Both the position numbers and the translations under genes were made by a program. 64,000 nt of DNA from 66-474 sp963771735 (GTDB lineage: Bacteria > Pseudomonadota > Gammaproteobacteria > Xanthomonadales > Rhodanobacteraceae), in assembly GCA_963771735.1 (NCBI GenBank), contig CAVYUN010000002.1, forward strand, positions 310,001-374,000. Reading direction: 5' to 3'. Below, in pieces: positions 18,336 to 26,348 of this stretch. The notes under the pieces were generated by a model. The model ran no database searches and was not told the DNA's origin. It saw only the letters and a list, made by a program, of their open reading frames with translations. Every line of letters starts with the position of its first letter. Position 1 is the stretch's first letter.

Positions 18336-18443
18336 CCTGCAATCTTACGCGCACGTCCATCCGGCGATGGTGAAACGGTCCTGCCCGTCCCACTCAAGGG
18401 GAGTGTCTGGATGGGGATGGGGGTCGGTACCGAAGCACCATTG

Positions 18444-19226
18444 TCACGATCTCAAGCCCACGCCCCGCTGCAACAGCCACAGCGCGATCGCGCCCAGCAC
18501 GACCACGAACGCCAGCATCACCACGTAGGCGATCCAGACCGGCACGTCACTGAGGCCGAGGATGCCGAACCGGAACGCGTTGACCATGTACAGGATCGGA
18601 TTGACCAGCGATATCTGCCGCCACGGCGTGGCCAGCATGTTGACCGAATAGAACACGCCGCCCAGATAGGTCAGCGGCGCGATCACGAAGGTCGGCACCA
18701 GCGCGATGTCGTCGAACTTCTTGGCGTAGATGGCATTGATGAAGCCGGCCAGCGCGAAGATGGTCGCGCCCAGCGCCACCGCCGTGAGCGCGACCAGCGG
18801 ATGCGCCACGTGCAAATGGGTGAAGAACAACGCGACCAGCAGCACGAGCAGCCCCACGACGAGGCCGCGCGTCACCGCGCCGATCACGTAACCCGTCAGG
18901 ATCGTCCAGTTCGACATCGGCGCCACCAGCATCTCTTCCACCGATCGCTGGAACTTGGCGCCGAAGAACGAGCTGGAGATGTTCATGTAGCTGTTGTTGA
19001 TGATGCTCATCATCACCAGCCCGGGCACGATGTACTGGATGTAGCTGAAGCCGCCCTCGACAGTGCCAATACGGCTGCCGATCAGCTTGCCGAAGATCAC
19101 GAAGTACAACGTCATCGTGATCACCGGCGGGATCAGCGTCTGCGTCCAGATCCGGAGGATGCGCACGATTTCGCGCCGCGCGATGGTGCGCAGCGCGACC
19201 AGATTGGCGGCGAGGTTGGCGCTCAT
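18444..19226 (-). CDS. ABC-2 type transporter permease (YadH-like)
   Basis: This 260-residue inner-membrane permease has six predicted helices and the ABC2-membrane signature region (YIQYIVPGLVMMSIINNSYMN, SSFFGAKFQRSVEEMLVAPMS, LAGFINAIYAKKFDDIALVPTFVIAPLTYLGGVFY). It matches the YadH group of exporters whose cargo is unknown. Its ATG overlaps the stop of the ATPase gene (ATGA), so the two subunits are translationally coupled. Two copies of each would form a complete exporter. Confidence 0.92.
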   Translation of the reverse strand: MSANLAANLVALRTIARREIVRILRIWTQTLIPPVITMTLYFVIFGKLIGSRIGTVEGGFSYIQYIVPGLVMMSIINNSYMNISSSFFGAKFQRSVEEMLVAPMSNWTILTGYVIGAVTRGLVVGLLVLLVALFFTHLHVAHPLVALTAVALGATIFALAGFINAIYAKKFDDIALVPTFVIAPLTYLGGVFYSVNMLATPWRQISLVNPILYMVNAFRFGILGLSDVPVWIAYVVMLAFVVVLGAIALWLLQRGVGLRS

Positions 19227-20239
19227 GCCGACGCCTCCGGCCCGGTCTGCGTATTGCCGTTGCGACCACCCTCGACCAGGCGCACGAACAGCTCTTCCAG
19301 GCGGTTGGTCTTGTTGCGCATCGAGGTCACCGTGATGCCGTGCGCCGACAGCCCCGCGAACAGCGAGTTCAGATCCTGCGTGCGAGGCATCTCTGCCTCC
19401 AGCGTGTGTGCATCCACCTTGCGCAGCACGATGCGGTCCAGTGCAGGAAGGTCGGCCACTTCGCCGGCCGTGTCCAGCACGAAGGTCTCCACGTCCAGCT
19501 TGGCCAGCAGCCGCTTCATCGTGGTGTTCTCGACGATGCTGCCGTGGTCGATGATCGCGATGTTGCGGCACAACTGCTCGGCTTCCTCGAGGTAATGCGT
19601 GGTCAGGATGACCGTGGTGCCGGCGGCGTTGATGCCGGTGACGAAGTGCCACATCGAGCGGCGGATCTCGATGTCCACGCCCGCGGTCGGTTCGTCCAGG
19701 ATCAGCAGACGCGGCTCGTTCATCATTGCGCGCGCGATCATCAGGCGGCGTTTCATGCCGCCGGACATTTCGCGCGCCTGGCGATGGGCCTTGTCCCACA
19801 GGCGCAATTCGTTGAGGTATTTCTCCGCGCGCACCGCCGCGAGCTTGCGCGGGATGCCATAGAAGCCGGCTTCGTTGACGCAGATATCGAACGGCTTCTC
19901 GAACTGGTTGAAGTTGATTTCCTGCGGCACCAGCCCGATCAGCTTCATCGCCTCGTTGCGCTGCCGGTTGACCGACACGCCGAAAATCCGCGCGTCGCCG
20001 CCCGAGGCGTTCACCAGCGAGGAAAGGATCCCGATCAGGGTGGACTTGCCCGCGCCGTTGGGCCCGAGCAGCGCGAAGAAATCGCCCTGCGCGACCTCGA
20101 GCGAGACGCCCTTCAGCGCCTCGACGCCATTGGAATAAGTCTTGCGCAGGCTATCGACTTCGAGCGCCGGAACGGCGTCGGAAGACTTGGCAGCAGGCAT
20201 GGGTGGGGTTGAATTCGGCAAAGCGGAATCAGCGACCAT
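19223..20239 (-). CDS. ABC transporter ATP-binding protein (YadG-like)
   Basis: This 338-residue ATPase partners the downstream YadH-like permease. The Walker A motif GPNGAGKST, Q-loop GLVPQEINFN, signature MSGGMKRRL, Walker B LLILDEPTAGVD and switch His in LTTHYLEEAE are intact. A C-terminal extension of about 100 residues follows, as in drug- and polysaccharide-exporter ATPases. The start is uncertain: ATG 20239 lies only five bases downstream of a perfect TATAAT, so either the mRNA is leaderless or the internal ATG at 20200 is used. The N-terminal 13 residues between them are not conserved-looking. Confidence 0.92.
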   Translation of the reverse strand: MVADSALPNSTPPMPAAKSSDAVPALEVDSLRKTYSNGVEALKGVSLEVAQGDFFALLGPNGAGKSTLIGILSSLVNASGGDARIFGVSVNRQRNEAMKLIGLVPQEINFNQFEKPFDICVNEAGFYGIPRKLAAVRAEKYLNELRLWDKAHRQAREMSGGMKRRLMIARAMMNEPRLLILDEPTAGVDIEIRRSMWHFVTGINAAGTTVILTTHYLEEAEQLCRNIAIIDHGSIVENTTMKRLLAKLDVETFVLDTAGEVADLPALDRIVLRKVDAHTLEAEMPRTQDLNSLFAGLSAHGITVTSMRNKTNRLEELFVRLVEGGRNGNTQTGPEASA

Positions 20240-20244
20240 CCCCT

Positions 20245-20250
20245 ATTATA
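20245..20250 (-). promoter_or_regulatory. consensus -10 box ahead of the ABC exporter operon
   Basis: A perfect TATAAT on the minus strand lies five bases upstream of the first possible ATG of the ATPase gene. No good -35 hexamer is seen 16-18 bases further up. If it is functional, transcription starts at about the ATG itself. Confidence 0.4.
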
Positions 20251-20355
20251 GAAGTTTCGCCCACGTAACCCCATGCCGGCAGGCGGGTGCCGCGCCGGCG
20301 AACGCCGATGGCCCCTGCGGCAAGCTTTGTCATTCACGTCCATGCAAACAGCTCC

Positions 20356-21099
20356 ATGATCGAACACTTCCAACTCAACCTCGTCGAAAGCCACATGCTG
20401 GCGCCGAGCGTCCGCCATCTCGCGTTCGAGCGCGCCGACGGCGCGCCGTTCAAGTTCACGCCCGGCCAGTTCATCCAGGTCCATTTCAACTACGACGACG
20501 GCAAGCCGACCAAGCGCAGCTATTCGGTGGGCACGCAGTCCGCGGGCGACACGGTGCAACGACTGGAAATCGCGGTGAGCTACGTCGAAGGCGGCGCCGC
20601 GACCAAGCTGCTCGGCAACCTCGAACACGGCGGCGGCGTCGAGGCCAGCGGTCCCTATGGCCGTTTCTGCCTGATGGACGACGACGCCAACCGGCGCTAC
20701 CTGCTGGTCGCGACCGGCACCGGCATCACGCCTTACCGCGCGATGCTGCCGACCATCGAGAAACTCATCGCCGCGCGCGGCACCCGCGTCGCCTTGCTGT
20801 ACGGCGCGCGCAACGAACAGGAATTGCTGTACGGCGAGGAATTCGAGGCCTTCGCGGACAAGCACCCGGAATTCACCTTCCACGCCTGCCTGTCGCGCGT
20901 GGCCCGCGCGACGCCGCGTCCGAACGACCGTCGCGGCCACGTGCAGGATGCACTGCCGGAACTCGCACCCGATCCCGAACACGATATCGCCTACCTGTGC
21001 GGCAACCCGGACATGATCGACGCCACCTTCACCCTGCTGAAGGAAACCGGCATGCCGATCAAGCACATCCGGCGCGAGAAATACGTGTCCTCGCGGTAA
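20356..21099 (+). CDS. fpr: ferredoxin--NADP reductase
   Basis: This 247-residue flavoprotein of the bacterial FNR class moves electrons between NADPH and ferredoxin or flavodoxin in the cytosol. FAD-binding segment RSYSVGTQS (an RxYS-type motif, about 54-62), the NADP-fold start LLVATGTGITPYRAML, LYGARNEQELLY and CGNPDMIDA are all present, and it ends in the short ...KYVSSR tail expected near the flavin. The ATG at 20356 was chosen by alignment to family starts; the Shine-Dalgarno is weak. Divergent from the ABC exporter operon. Confidence 0.93.
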   Translation: MIEHFQLNLVESHMLAPSVRHLAFERADGAPFKFTPGQFIQVHFNYDDGKPTKRSYSVGTQSAGDTVQRLEIAVSYVEGGAATKLLGNLEHGGGVEASGPYGRFCLMDDDANRRYLLVATGTGITPYRAMLPTIEKLIAARGTRVALLYGARNEQELLYGEEFEAFADKHPEFTFHACLSRVARATPRPNDRRGHVQDALPELAPDPEHDIAYLCGNPDMIDATFTLLKETGMPIKHIRREKYVSSR

Positions 21100-21127
21100 C
21101 ACCCACCAAGGCAACGCTGACCTTGCT

Positions 21128-21155
21128 CGTCATGCCGGCGCAGGCCGGAGCGACG
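21128..21155 (+). repeat. REP-like palindromic element
   Basis: A short imperfect palindrome begins CGTCATGCCGG and continues CGCAGGCCGG. It matches, at 20 of its first 22 positions, the reverse complement of the element at 31936-31961. It lies between the convergent fpr and glycosyltransferase genes, where such extragenic palindromes usually sit. Confidence 0.6.
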
Positions 21156-21210
21156 TCGAACGGCATTGATCAGGGCATCCCTGGCGCGGCGGATGAGCGC
21201 AGCTTGCGCG

Positions 21211-22458
21211 TCACCGTCCCGGCTGCTCCGCCGGCTGTGCTGCGCAGGTGCGGTAGACCTCAAGCAGACGCCGCGTCATGGTGTCGACGCCCCACGCGCG
21301 CGCGTCGTCCGGACCGGCTGCCGCCATGCCGGCGCGCCGCTCCGGCTGTTCCAGCACGCGGGCGACGCGATCGGCAAAGCCGGGGACATCCTCCGGCGCG
21401 ATGCAGGCGCTGTGCGCCCCGCGCAGCACCGTCGCGGTTCCCATCACGGCGGTGGAAACGATCGGCACGCCAAGCGCCATCGCTTCGATCAGCACCAGGC
21501 CCTGCGTTTCCGTCGGGGATGCGAAGACGAACACGTCCGCGGCGCGGTAGCAATCCAGCAACGTGCTGCCCCGATCGAGGTTGCCGAGGAACAGCACGTT
21601 CGGGCCCAACCCGAGTTGCCGCGCCAGTGATTTCAGGCGCGGCGCGTCCGGGCCTTCCCCGGTGACGACCAGCAACAGATCGGGAATGCGTGGCGCCAGT
21701 TCGCGCACGACCTGCAACAGGAAATCGATCTGCTTCTCGCGCGCCAGCCGGCTGACCGTGAGCAGCATCGGCCGATCGCGCGGAATGCCGTGCCGCACGC
21801 GAAAGGCATGGCCACTGCCCGCGCGGAACTCGTCCAGATCCAGCCCGGTGGGCAGCACCGTGTTAGCGGTCGACACGCCGTAGCGCGCGAGCACCGCCCG
21901 CATCTCCTCGGTCGGCACGACCAGGTGATCGACGGCGTTGCAGAGCTTGCGCGACACGCGTCGCGCGAAAGCCTCGCTCAGGATGCGCGGCAGCCACGGG
22001 ACGTAGTGCCCCATGTAGGCCTCGAAATAGGTGTGGTAGGTCTCGATCACCGGGCGGCCGGTCGCGGCGCGCAGGCGGACGCCGAGTTTGTGCGCGCGAA
22101 AAGGCGTGTGCACGTGGATGGCATCCCAGTCACTTGCGGCCAGCCGCGGCATCAGGCGCTGCAAAGCATCCTTGTGCATCAGGCGGTCCTCCGGATCGAA
22201 GACGATGCGCCGCGCGGGCACGCGCAATACCTCGAAGCGATCACCGAATTCGTCGTCGTGCCGTCGCTGTGCGGGACTGCCGTAATCGGGCGCGACCAGC
22301 GTCACCGCGTGGCCGGCACGCACCAGCGACTTGACGCTCGCGCGAATCGACGTGGAGACGCCGTTGATGCGCGGAAAGTAGACATCGGAAAGCATCAGCA
22401 CCCGCCTGCCCATTTCGGCAGGTCGCGACGGGTGCAAAACCGCCGGTTTCGCGTTCAT
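21211..22458 (-). CDS. GT4 glycosyltransferase, Agt/diacylglycerol-glycosyltransferase type
   Basis: This 415-residue GT-B glycosyltransferase shows the N-terminal acceptor domain start MLSDVYFPRINGVSTS, the HVHTPFRAHKLG and ETYHTYFEAYMGHY segments typical of the diacylglycerol/phosphatidylinositol glycosyltransferase branch, and the donor-binding ASPTETQGLVLIEAMALGVPIV (E-x7-E). In several proteobacteria this type (Agt) makes glycolipids that replace phospholipids when phosphate is scarce, in an operon with the phospholipase PlcP. Here the ATG overlaps the stop of a shortened PlcP-like gene (ATGA), and a Pho-box array lies upstream of both. The lipid role is therefore an inference from sequence, partner and operator. 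Sugar donor unknown. Confidence 0.85.
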   Translation of the reverse strand: MNAKPAVLHPSRPAEMGRRVLMLSDVYFPRINGVSTSIRASVKSLVRAGHAVTLVAPDYGSPAQRRHDDEFGDRFEVLRVPARRIVFDPEDRLMHKDALQRLMPRLAASDWDAIHVHTPFRAHKLGVRLRAATGRPVIETYHTYFEAYMGHYVPWLPRILSEAFARRVSRKLCNAVDHLVVPTEEMRAVLARYGVSTANTVLPTGLDLDEFRAGSGHAFRVRHGIPRDRPMLLTVSRLAREKQIDFLLQVVRELAPRIPDLLLVVTGEGPDAPRLKSLARQLGLGPNVLFLGNLDRGSTLLDCYRAADVFVFASPTETQGLVLIEAMALGVPIVSTAVMGTATVLRGAHSACIAPEDVPGFADRVARVLEQPERRAGMAAAGPDDARAWGVDTMTRRLLEVYRTCAAQPAEQPGR

Positions 22459-22820
22459 GCCGCCCTCTCCATTGAAGATGCAGCCAGCACCGGCACACGT
22501 CGCGGCGATATCCGGGCCAGGGTGTCGTGCGTGTGCGCAAGCGGCCGCAGGCCGCCGTCGACGTCTTCGACCAAGGCAGTCAACGACTCGACCCAGTCGC
22601 CGTCGTTGGCGTGGACCAGGCCATCGTGCAACCGCGGCGACACGCGATGCGATGCCGACCACCAGAAATCGACGATGTCGCCGACCAGATACGACCGTTC
22701 GCAGCGCAAGCGCGAGAGAAGCCGGGCGAGTTCGGCGGCATGGCAATGCGGGGAGCCGAGGCGGATGTCCGACAGGAGCGCGGTGCGCAGCGTGTTCGCG
22801 GGCATGGAATCTTGTTGCAT
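22455..22820 (-). pseudogene. PlcP/LpxH-like metallophosphoesterase, internally deleted in frame
   Basis: Only 121 residues, against about 250-280 for the family. The N-terminus is recognisable (LLSDIRLGSPHCHAAELARLL ... YLVGDIVDFWW, residues about 15-55) and so is the C-terminal strand pair (NDGDWVESLTALVEDVDG, about 72-90). Everything between, including the GNHD motif and the metal-binding histidines, is missing with the frame intact. The first motif also has Arg where the metal ligand His is expected (SDIRLG for SDxHLG). The product cannot be an active phosphoesterase. It is still coupled to the glycosyltransferase by an ATGA overlap and may survive as a translated leader. A second ATG at 22805 is possible. 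Confidence 0.75.
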
Positions 22821-22845
22821 GCCGCGTGACCCGCGGCGTCACTTC

Positions 22846-22851
22846 AAACTA
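22846..22851 (-). promoter_or_regulatory. -10 element of the plcP-like/glycosyltransferase operon
   Basis: TAGTTT on the minus strand lies ten bases downstream of the last Pho half-site, the distance usual for PhoB-activated promoters, where the box replaces the -35 element. Four of six positions match TATAAT. Confidence 0.5.
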
Positions 22852-22861
22852 GCCCTCGCGA

Positions 22862-22901
22862 GAGACATCTGCGTGACAACTGCGCAACAGGAACATGACA
22901 G
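22862..22901 (-). promoter_or_regulatory. Pho-box array (four 11-bp-spaced PhoB half-sites)
   Basis: On the minus strand four heptamers follow each other with exactly four bases between them: CTGTCAT (22901-22895), CTGTTGC (22890-22884), TTGTCAC (22879-22873) and ATGTCTC (22868-22862). Against the PhoB half-site CTGTCAT/C they score 7, 5, 6 and 5 of 7. The 11-bp period is the hallmark of tandem PhoB dimers. The array is 42-81 bases upstream of the ATG at 22820. Confidence 0.75.
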
Positions 22902-22973
22902 ACCTCCCGCCGCTAGCATGGGCGGCGGCGCAGAGAGAACGGTGCGCCGCGAAATTTTTCCGGCCGGGGAGCG

Positions 22974-24833
22974 ATGACGATCGTGACGACGAGAACAATG
23001 GCGCAGCGTGGTTTGACCGTGGTCATGGTGTGGCTTGCAATGTGTGCGAGCACGGGCCTGCAAGCGGCCACGCCCTTGCGCTTCACCCTCGGTTCGCGCG
23101 TGATGGCGACGGCCGAGCCACCGGTGTCGCGACCCGATACCAAACCCTGCGTCGTCACGCTTTTCAAGCACGAAGCCTTCGACGACCGCGGCGACGGTTC
23201 GTCGATGGCCGCGCGCCCGCACCGCTTCGATTTCCAACCTCCCACGGGCTGCAAGGGCGGCTGGAGCAAGGTGGTGCTGGTGGCTGATTTCTCGGTGCCG
23301 GCCGGCCGCCAGTACGACCGCACGGTGGCGCTGTGGCTGGGCGGCGTGAACCTGTATTTCGGCACCACCATCGAGCCCGAACCAGACGTGGCCCAGCACT
23401 GGCGGGCCGAACGCGACCTCACCGATTACGCCTCGCTGTTCCGCGACGCCCACGCGGGACAGATGATCCTCAACAACTGGGTCAGCCCCACCACCAACCA
23501 GCCGATCTACACCGACGTGCGCCTGCTGTTCTATCCGGCCGATGCCGCGCATCCGGCCGCGCAAGCGGCCGATCATGTCTATCCGTTGAGCGACGACCCG
23601 CGCGGCGAGCAGACGGCGTTGAATACGTCGAGCGACAGCCTGTCGCGCACGCTCACCTTCCCGCGCAATGTCGAGCGCGTGTATGCCGACGTGATCGCGC
23701 AAAGCCAGGCCCACGACGAGCGCTGGTACACCTGCGTCGACAAGAAGTATCTGGAAAAGACCCGCGCCTGGTCGCTGGAATCGTTCGAAGCCTGCGACGG
23801 CGGCAGCTTCCGCGGCATCGAAGTGCTGGTGGACGGCAAGCCGGCCGGGCTCGCGCCGGTGTATCCGTGGATCTTCACCGGCGGCGTGGCACCGCACCTG
23901 TGGCTGCCGACACCCGCCATCCAGACCATCAATTTCATTCCGGCACGCATCGACCTGACGCCGTTCGCCGGCCTGCTCGACGACGGCCGCCCGCACACGA
24001 TCGCGGTGCGCGTGCCCGGCGCCGACCACTTCTTCAACGTCGCGGCCAACCTGCTGGTCTATCGCGATCCGCACGCCAGCCAGTTGAGCGGTGAAGTGTC
24101 ACAAAACACCTTGGCCGCGCAACAACCAGCCGCACCGAGCGTGCGTGACAGCTTGCACGCCGATGCGGCAGGGCGCATCGTCGGCAGCATCGATACCGAC
24201 CAGACCCGGCACTACGTGATCGCCGGACGCCTGCACACGCCACGCGGCGTGCTCGTCACCACGGTTCACTACAGCGGCGGCTTCCACAACCATCAGACCT
24301 TCAAGCGGCCGGGCGCCAAGCGCTACGACGAAACCATCGACCAGGTCGGCAGCCTGTCGCTGGCGGTGGCACGCACGCTGGACGGCCATCCGCTGGATGG
24401 CTACACGGTGGAGCAGCGCGATCCGCTGTACCTGTCCTCGCGCAAGACCATGATCACCACGGGCCAGCACTTCACCGCCTGGGTGGCGATGAAGCAGGGC
24501 CATCGCATCGAAACGCGGCGGACCGACGCGCACGGCGCCGCCTACCACGCCGTGCTGGACGAACGGCTCGCTACCCGCGACCACGCCAAGGGCGAAACGA
24601 TCCCGCCGCCGCTCGATCGCACCACCTTCCCACACCACCAAGCCGGCAGCGAACAAGTCAGCTTTACGGATTCGCTGGGCAGTTGCTACCGCACCGCGAT
24701 CCAGTCACGCGACGAACGCCTGACCAAGTTCAGCGCAGGCAAGGGCTGTCCCGGCAACGCCAACCATCTCGATGCACGCTCGCGACCGGGTAATCCGTGG
24801 TTGGTGCCGGTTAATCCAGCGCAATCGGATTAG
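22974..24833 (+). CDS. secreted PNGase A family (peptide N-glycanase/asparaginase amidase A-like) protein
   Basis: The protein has 619 residues. A signal peptide (1-31, ending GLQAA) is followed by a region matching the peptide-N4-(N-acetyl-beta-glucosaminyl)asparagine amidase A family: RTVALWLGGVNLYFGTT (116-132), DLTDYASLF, NVERVYADVIAQSQAHDERWYT, FRGIEVLVDGKPAGLAPVYPWIFTGGVAPHLW (about 279-310) and DLTPFAGLLDDG. The family prototypes from plants and acidobacteria remove N-glycans from glycopeptides. Whether this homologue keeps that activity is not visible. The C-terminal 200 residues form a second beta-rich part ending in a Pro-rich tail. Probably periplasmic or extracellular. The gene is divergent from the Pho-regulated operon. 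ATG 22974 follows GGGGAG closely; an ATG at 22998 is the alternative. Confidence 0.8.
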   Translation: MTIVTTRTMAQRGLTVVMVWLAMCASTGLQAATPLRFTLGSRVMATAEPPVSRPDTKPCVVTLFKHEAFDDRGDGSSMAARPHRFDFQPPTGCKGGWSKVVLVADFSVPAGRQYDRTVALWLGGVNLYFGTTIEPEPDVAQHWRAERDLTDYASLFRDAHAGQMILNNWVSPTTNQPIYTDVRLLFYPADAAHPAAQAADHVYPLSDDPRGEQTALNTSSDSLSRTLTFPRNVERVYADVIAQSQAHDERWYTCVDKKYLEKTRAWSLESFEACDGGSFRGIEVLVDGKPAGLAPVYPWIFTGGVAPHLWLPTPAIQTINFIPARIDLTPFAGLLDDGRPHTIAVRVPGADHFFNVAANLLVYRDPHASQLSGEVSQNTLAAQQPAAPSVRDSLHADAAGRIVGSIDTDQTRHYVIAGRLHTPRGVLVTTVHYSGGFHNHQTFKRPGAKRYDETIDQVGSLSLAVARTLDGHPLDGYTVEQRDPLYLSSRKTMITTGQHFTAWVAMKQGHRIETRRTDAHGAAYHAVLDERLATRDHAKGETIPPPLDRTTFPHHQAGSEQVSFTDSLGSCYRTAIQSRDERLTKFSAGKGCPGNANHLDARSRPGNPWLVPVNPAQSD

Positions 24834-24911
24834 ATGCTTGTTTGGGTTGCCTGACGTCGGAGCTAACCAGCGCAGACCCGCATAGTGCGACGGCATCCAC
24901 TTGAGAGAAAG

Positions 24912-25697
24912 CTATGTGTCCAACCCAGAATCCATTGCAAGACGGCGCTCTGTGAATGCCTTGAGATTGAATGTGTCGTCGATATGAACAGTGTCAATCC
25001 ATATGTCCAAATTTCCGTAAGCGTTTCGAAAGTCTTCCCAAGTCAGCGGCGTGTTATCGAACGCATCCGTATTACGCGCGAAGTCAAATAGCTTGCTTAC
25101 CAGAACCTGCAATTGACCGAGACGATAAAAGTATGTAATTAGATTGTGTCTATCCGGACTAATATATCCAACGTCGTTTTGTTGCCGAACGAAATCTCTT
25201 ATGCGTGCATCATGTACCTGTAACCACGCCAATATTCGCGCCAAGTAGTCACCAACGTTTGGCTCGGCATGTGCTATACAGTCTTTAAATATGGACTTGT
25301 ACTCTTGAGGAAGAATTGGAGTCTGTAGCCTACTGTTATGAGCACCATTGCTCTCCCATGCGCTGACCAACACCTCTGCACTCGCATGAAAATAGGAAAC
25401 TAGTTCGCTTAGCGCCGCCGGCAGGAATGCCTTAGACGCACGGAAATTTCTCTGACGTTGGTCATTTGCGTTGAACCGTGCAATGTTGAATGCAATGACA
25501 CTAGAAATGAACGCAAGCATTCCTACGTTGAGCGGCTGCCAGCGATCCCACACGTCTTGGACAGCTGACCAGCTTCCACGCGCCCTAATACAAGGGTATA
25601 TGAACATGCTGACGGCGTAGACTAACGCTGCAAGGAGCCCTAGTGCGCTCAGAATATTCAGCAATTTTGCTCTATTCAGGATACCCAATCGCCTCAT
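24912..25697 (-). CDS. hypothetical membrane protein in an AT-rich patch
   Basis: This 261-residue protein is not recognised. Two hydrophobic helices near the N-terminus (about 14-36, and 55-72 with NVGMLAFISSVIAFNIA) are followed by a largely helical, soluble domain of about 190 residues with many aromatic and charged residues. The topology suits a membrane-anchored cytosolic sensor or effector. Base composition and codon use (frequent AT-ending codons) differ sharply from all neighbours, indicating recent acquisition. A Shine-Dalgarno GAGGTG precedes the GTG-ATG pair at 25700/25697. A palindrome (CGCCGA-N5-TCGGCG, 25733-25749) sits 36 bases upstream. Confidence 0.7.
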   Translation of the reverse strand: MRRLGILNRAKLLNILSALGLLAALVYAVSMFIYPCIRARGSWSAVQDVWDRWQPLNVGMLAFISSVIAFNIARFNANDQRQRNFRASKAFLPAALSELVSYFHASAEVLVSAWESNGAHNSRLQTPILPQEYKSIFKDCIAHAEPNVGDYLARILAWLQVHDARIRDFVRQQNDVGYISPDRHNLITYFYRLGQLQVLVSKLFDFARNTDAFDNTPLTWEDFRNAYGNLDIWIDTVHIDDTFNLKAFTERRLAMDSGLDT

Positions 25698-25792
25698 CAC
25701 TTCACCTCGATTAGGTTTAGCTGGGCACTTAACGCCGAATTAATCGGCGCCGGTCCGGCAGTTCGGATGACCTATTAGACCACCAGCATGAA

Positions 25793-26152
25793 TTAGGCCG
25801 ACAGCCTGTCCCAAGCAGTCTGAAGTTTATCTTTAGCCCGCAGGTGCCACCACTTGATCAACGCCTTGTGTCGTGGGCCAACGGAACCCTTGAGTAAGAT
25901 GCAATCATGGATCGAGAATGATGCATCAATCCCGCCGCCCCGCAGGTGGAAGTGAGGCGGCGGATGATCGTTCGGATATATATAGATGCTGAGCCCGTTA
26001 ACACGTTCAACAAGCTCTTTGATGAAGTAAAGACGGCCATCCAACCACACGTTATAGCCGCCGCTGAGCAAACATTCCAAAACCGGCAATGTATCTTCGA
26101 CGCTTGCTGCATCGACGATTTCTTTATGTAGTTCATCAGGAAGGAATCTCAT
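25793..26152 (-). CDS. DUF4160 domain-containing protein
   Basis: This 119-residue protein contains the DUF4160 core: LSIYIYPNDHPPPHFHLRGGG, FSIHDCILLKGSV and a C-terminal helix ending AKDKLQTAWDRL. The His-rich PNDHPPPHFH strand is the family hallmark; no activity is known. About 45 residues precede the core, longer than the typical ~80-residue protein. DUF4160 genes usually precede a DUF2442 gene; none follows here (only 95 bases, then the membrane protein). Composition is AT-rich like its neighbour, which suggests both arrived together. Confidence 0.8.
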   Translation of the reverse strand: MRFLPDELHKEIVDAASVEDTLPVLECLLSGGYNVWLDGRLYFIKELVERVNGLSIYIYPNDHPPPHFHLRGGGIDASFSIHDCILLKGSVGPRHKALIKWWHLRAKDKLQTAWDRLSA

Positions 26153-26348
26153 TGCCGCTTAACTTAAAGTTGGTTTGAAAATGGGATGCAATCCCGCCAC
26201 CTGATCTTGTCGTATTTCCCCATGGCTGCGGAACATCGACCTTGATCTTCCCACCTAGCGCACACGACGGCAAGCGAAGCCGCCAGGCCGCAAGCCTCGC
26301 ACCAATCAAATCGACCCGGATGTGCACGCCGCGCGATGTCCCGCGCGC

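Noticed and set aside
24912..26152. Toxin-antitoxin pair
   Set aside because: The genes are separated, of unlike size, and neither matches a toxin or antitoxin fold; DUF4160 has no such known role.
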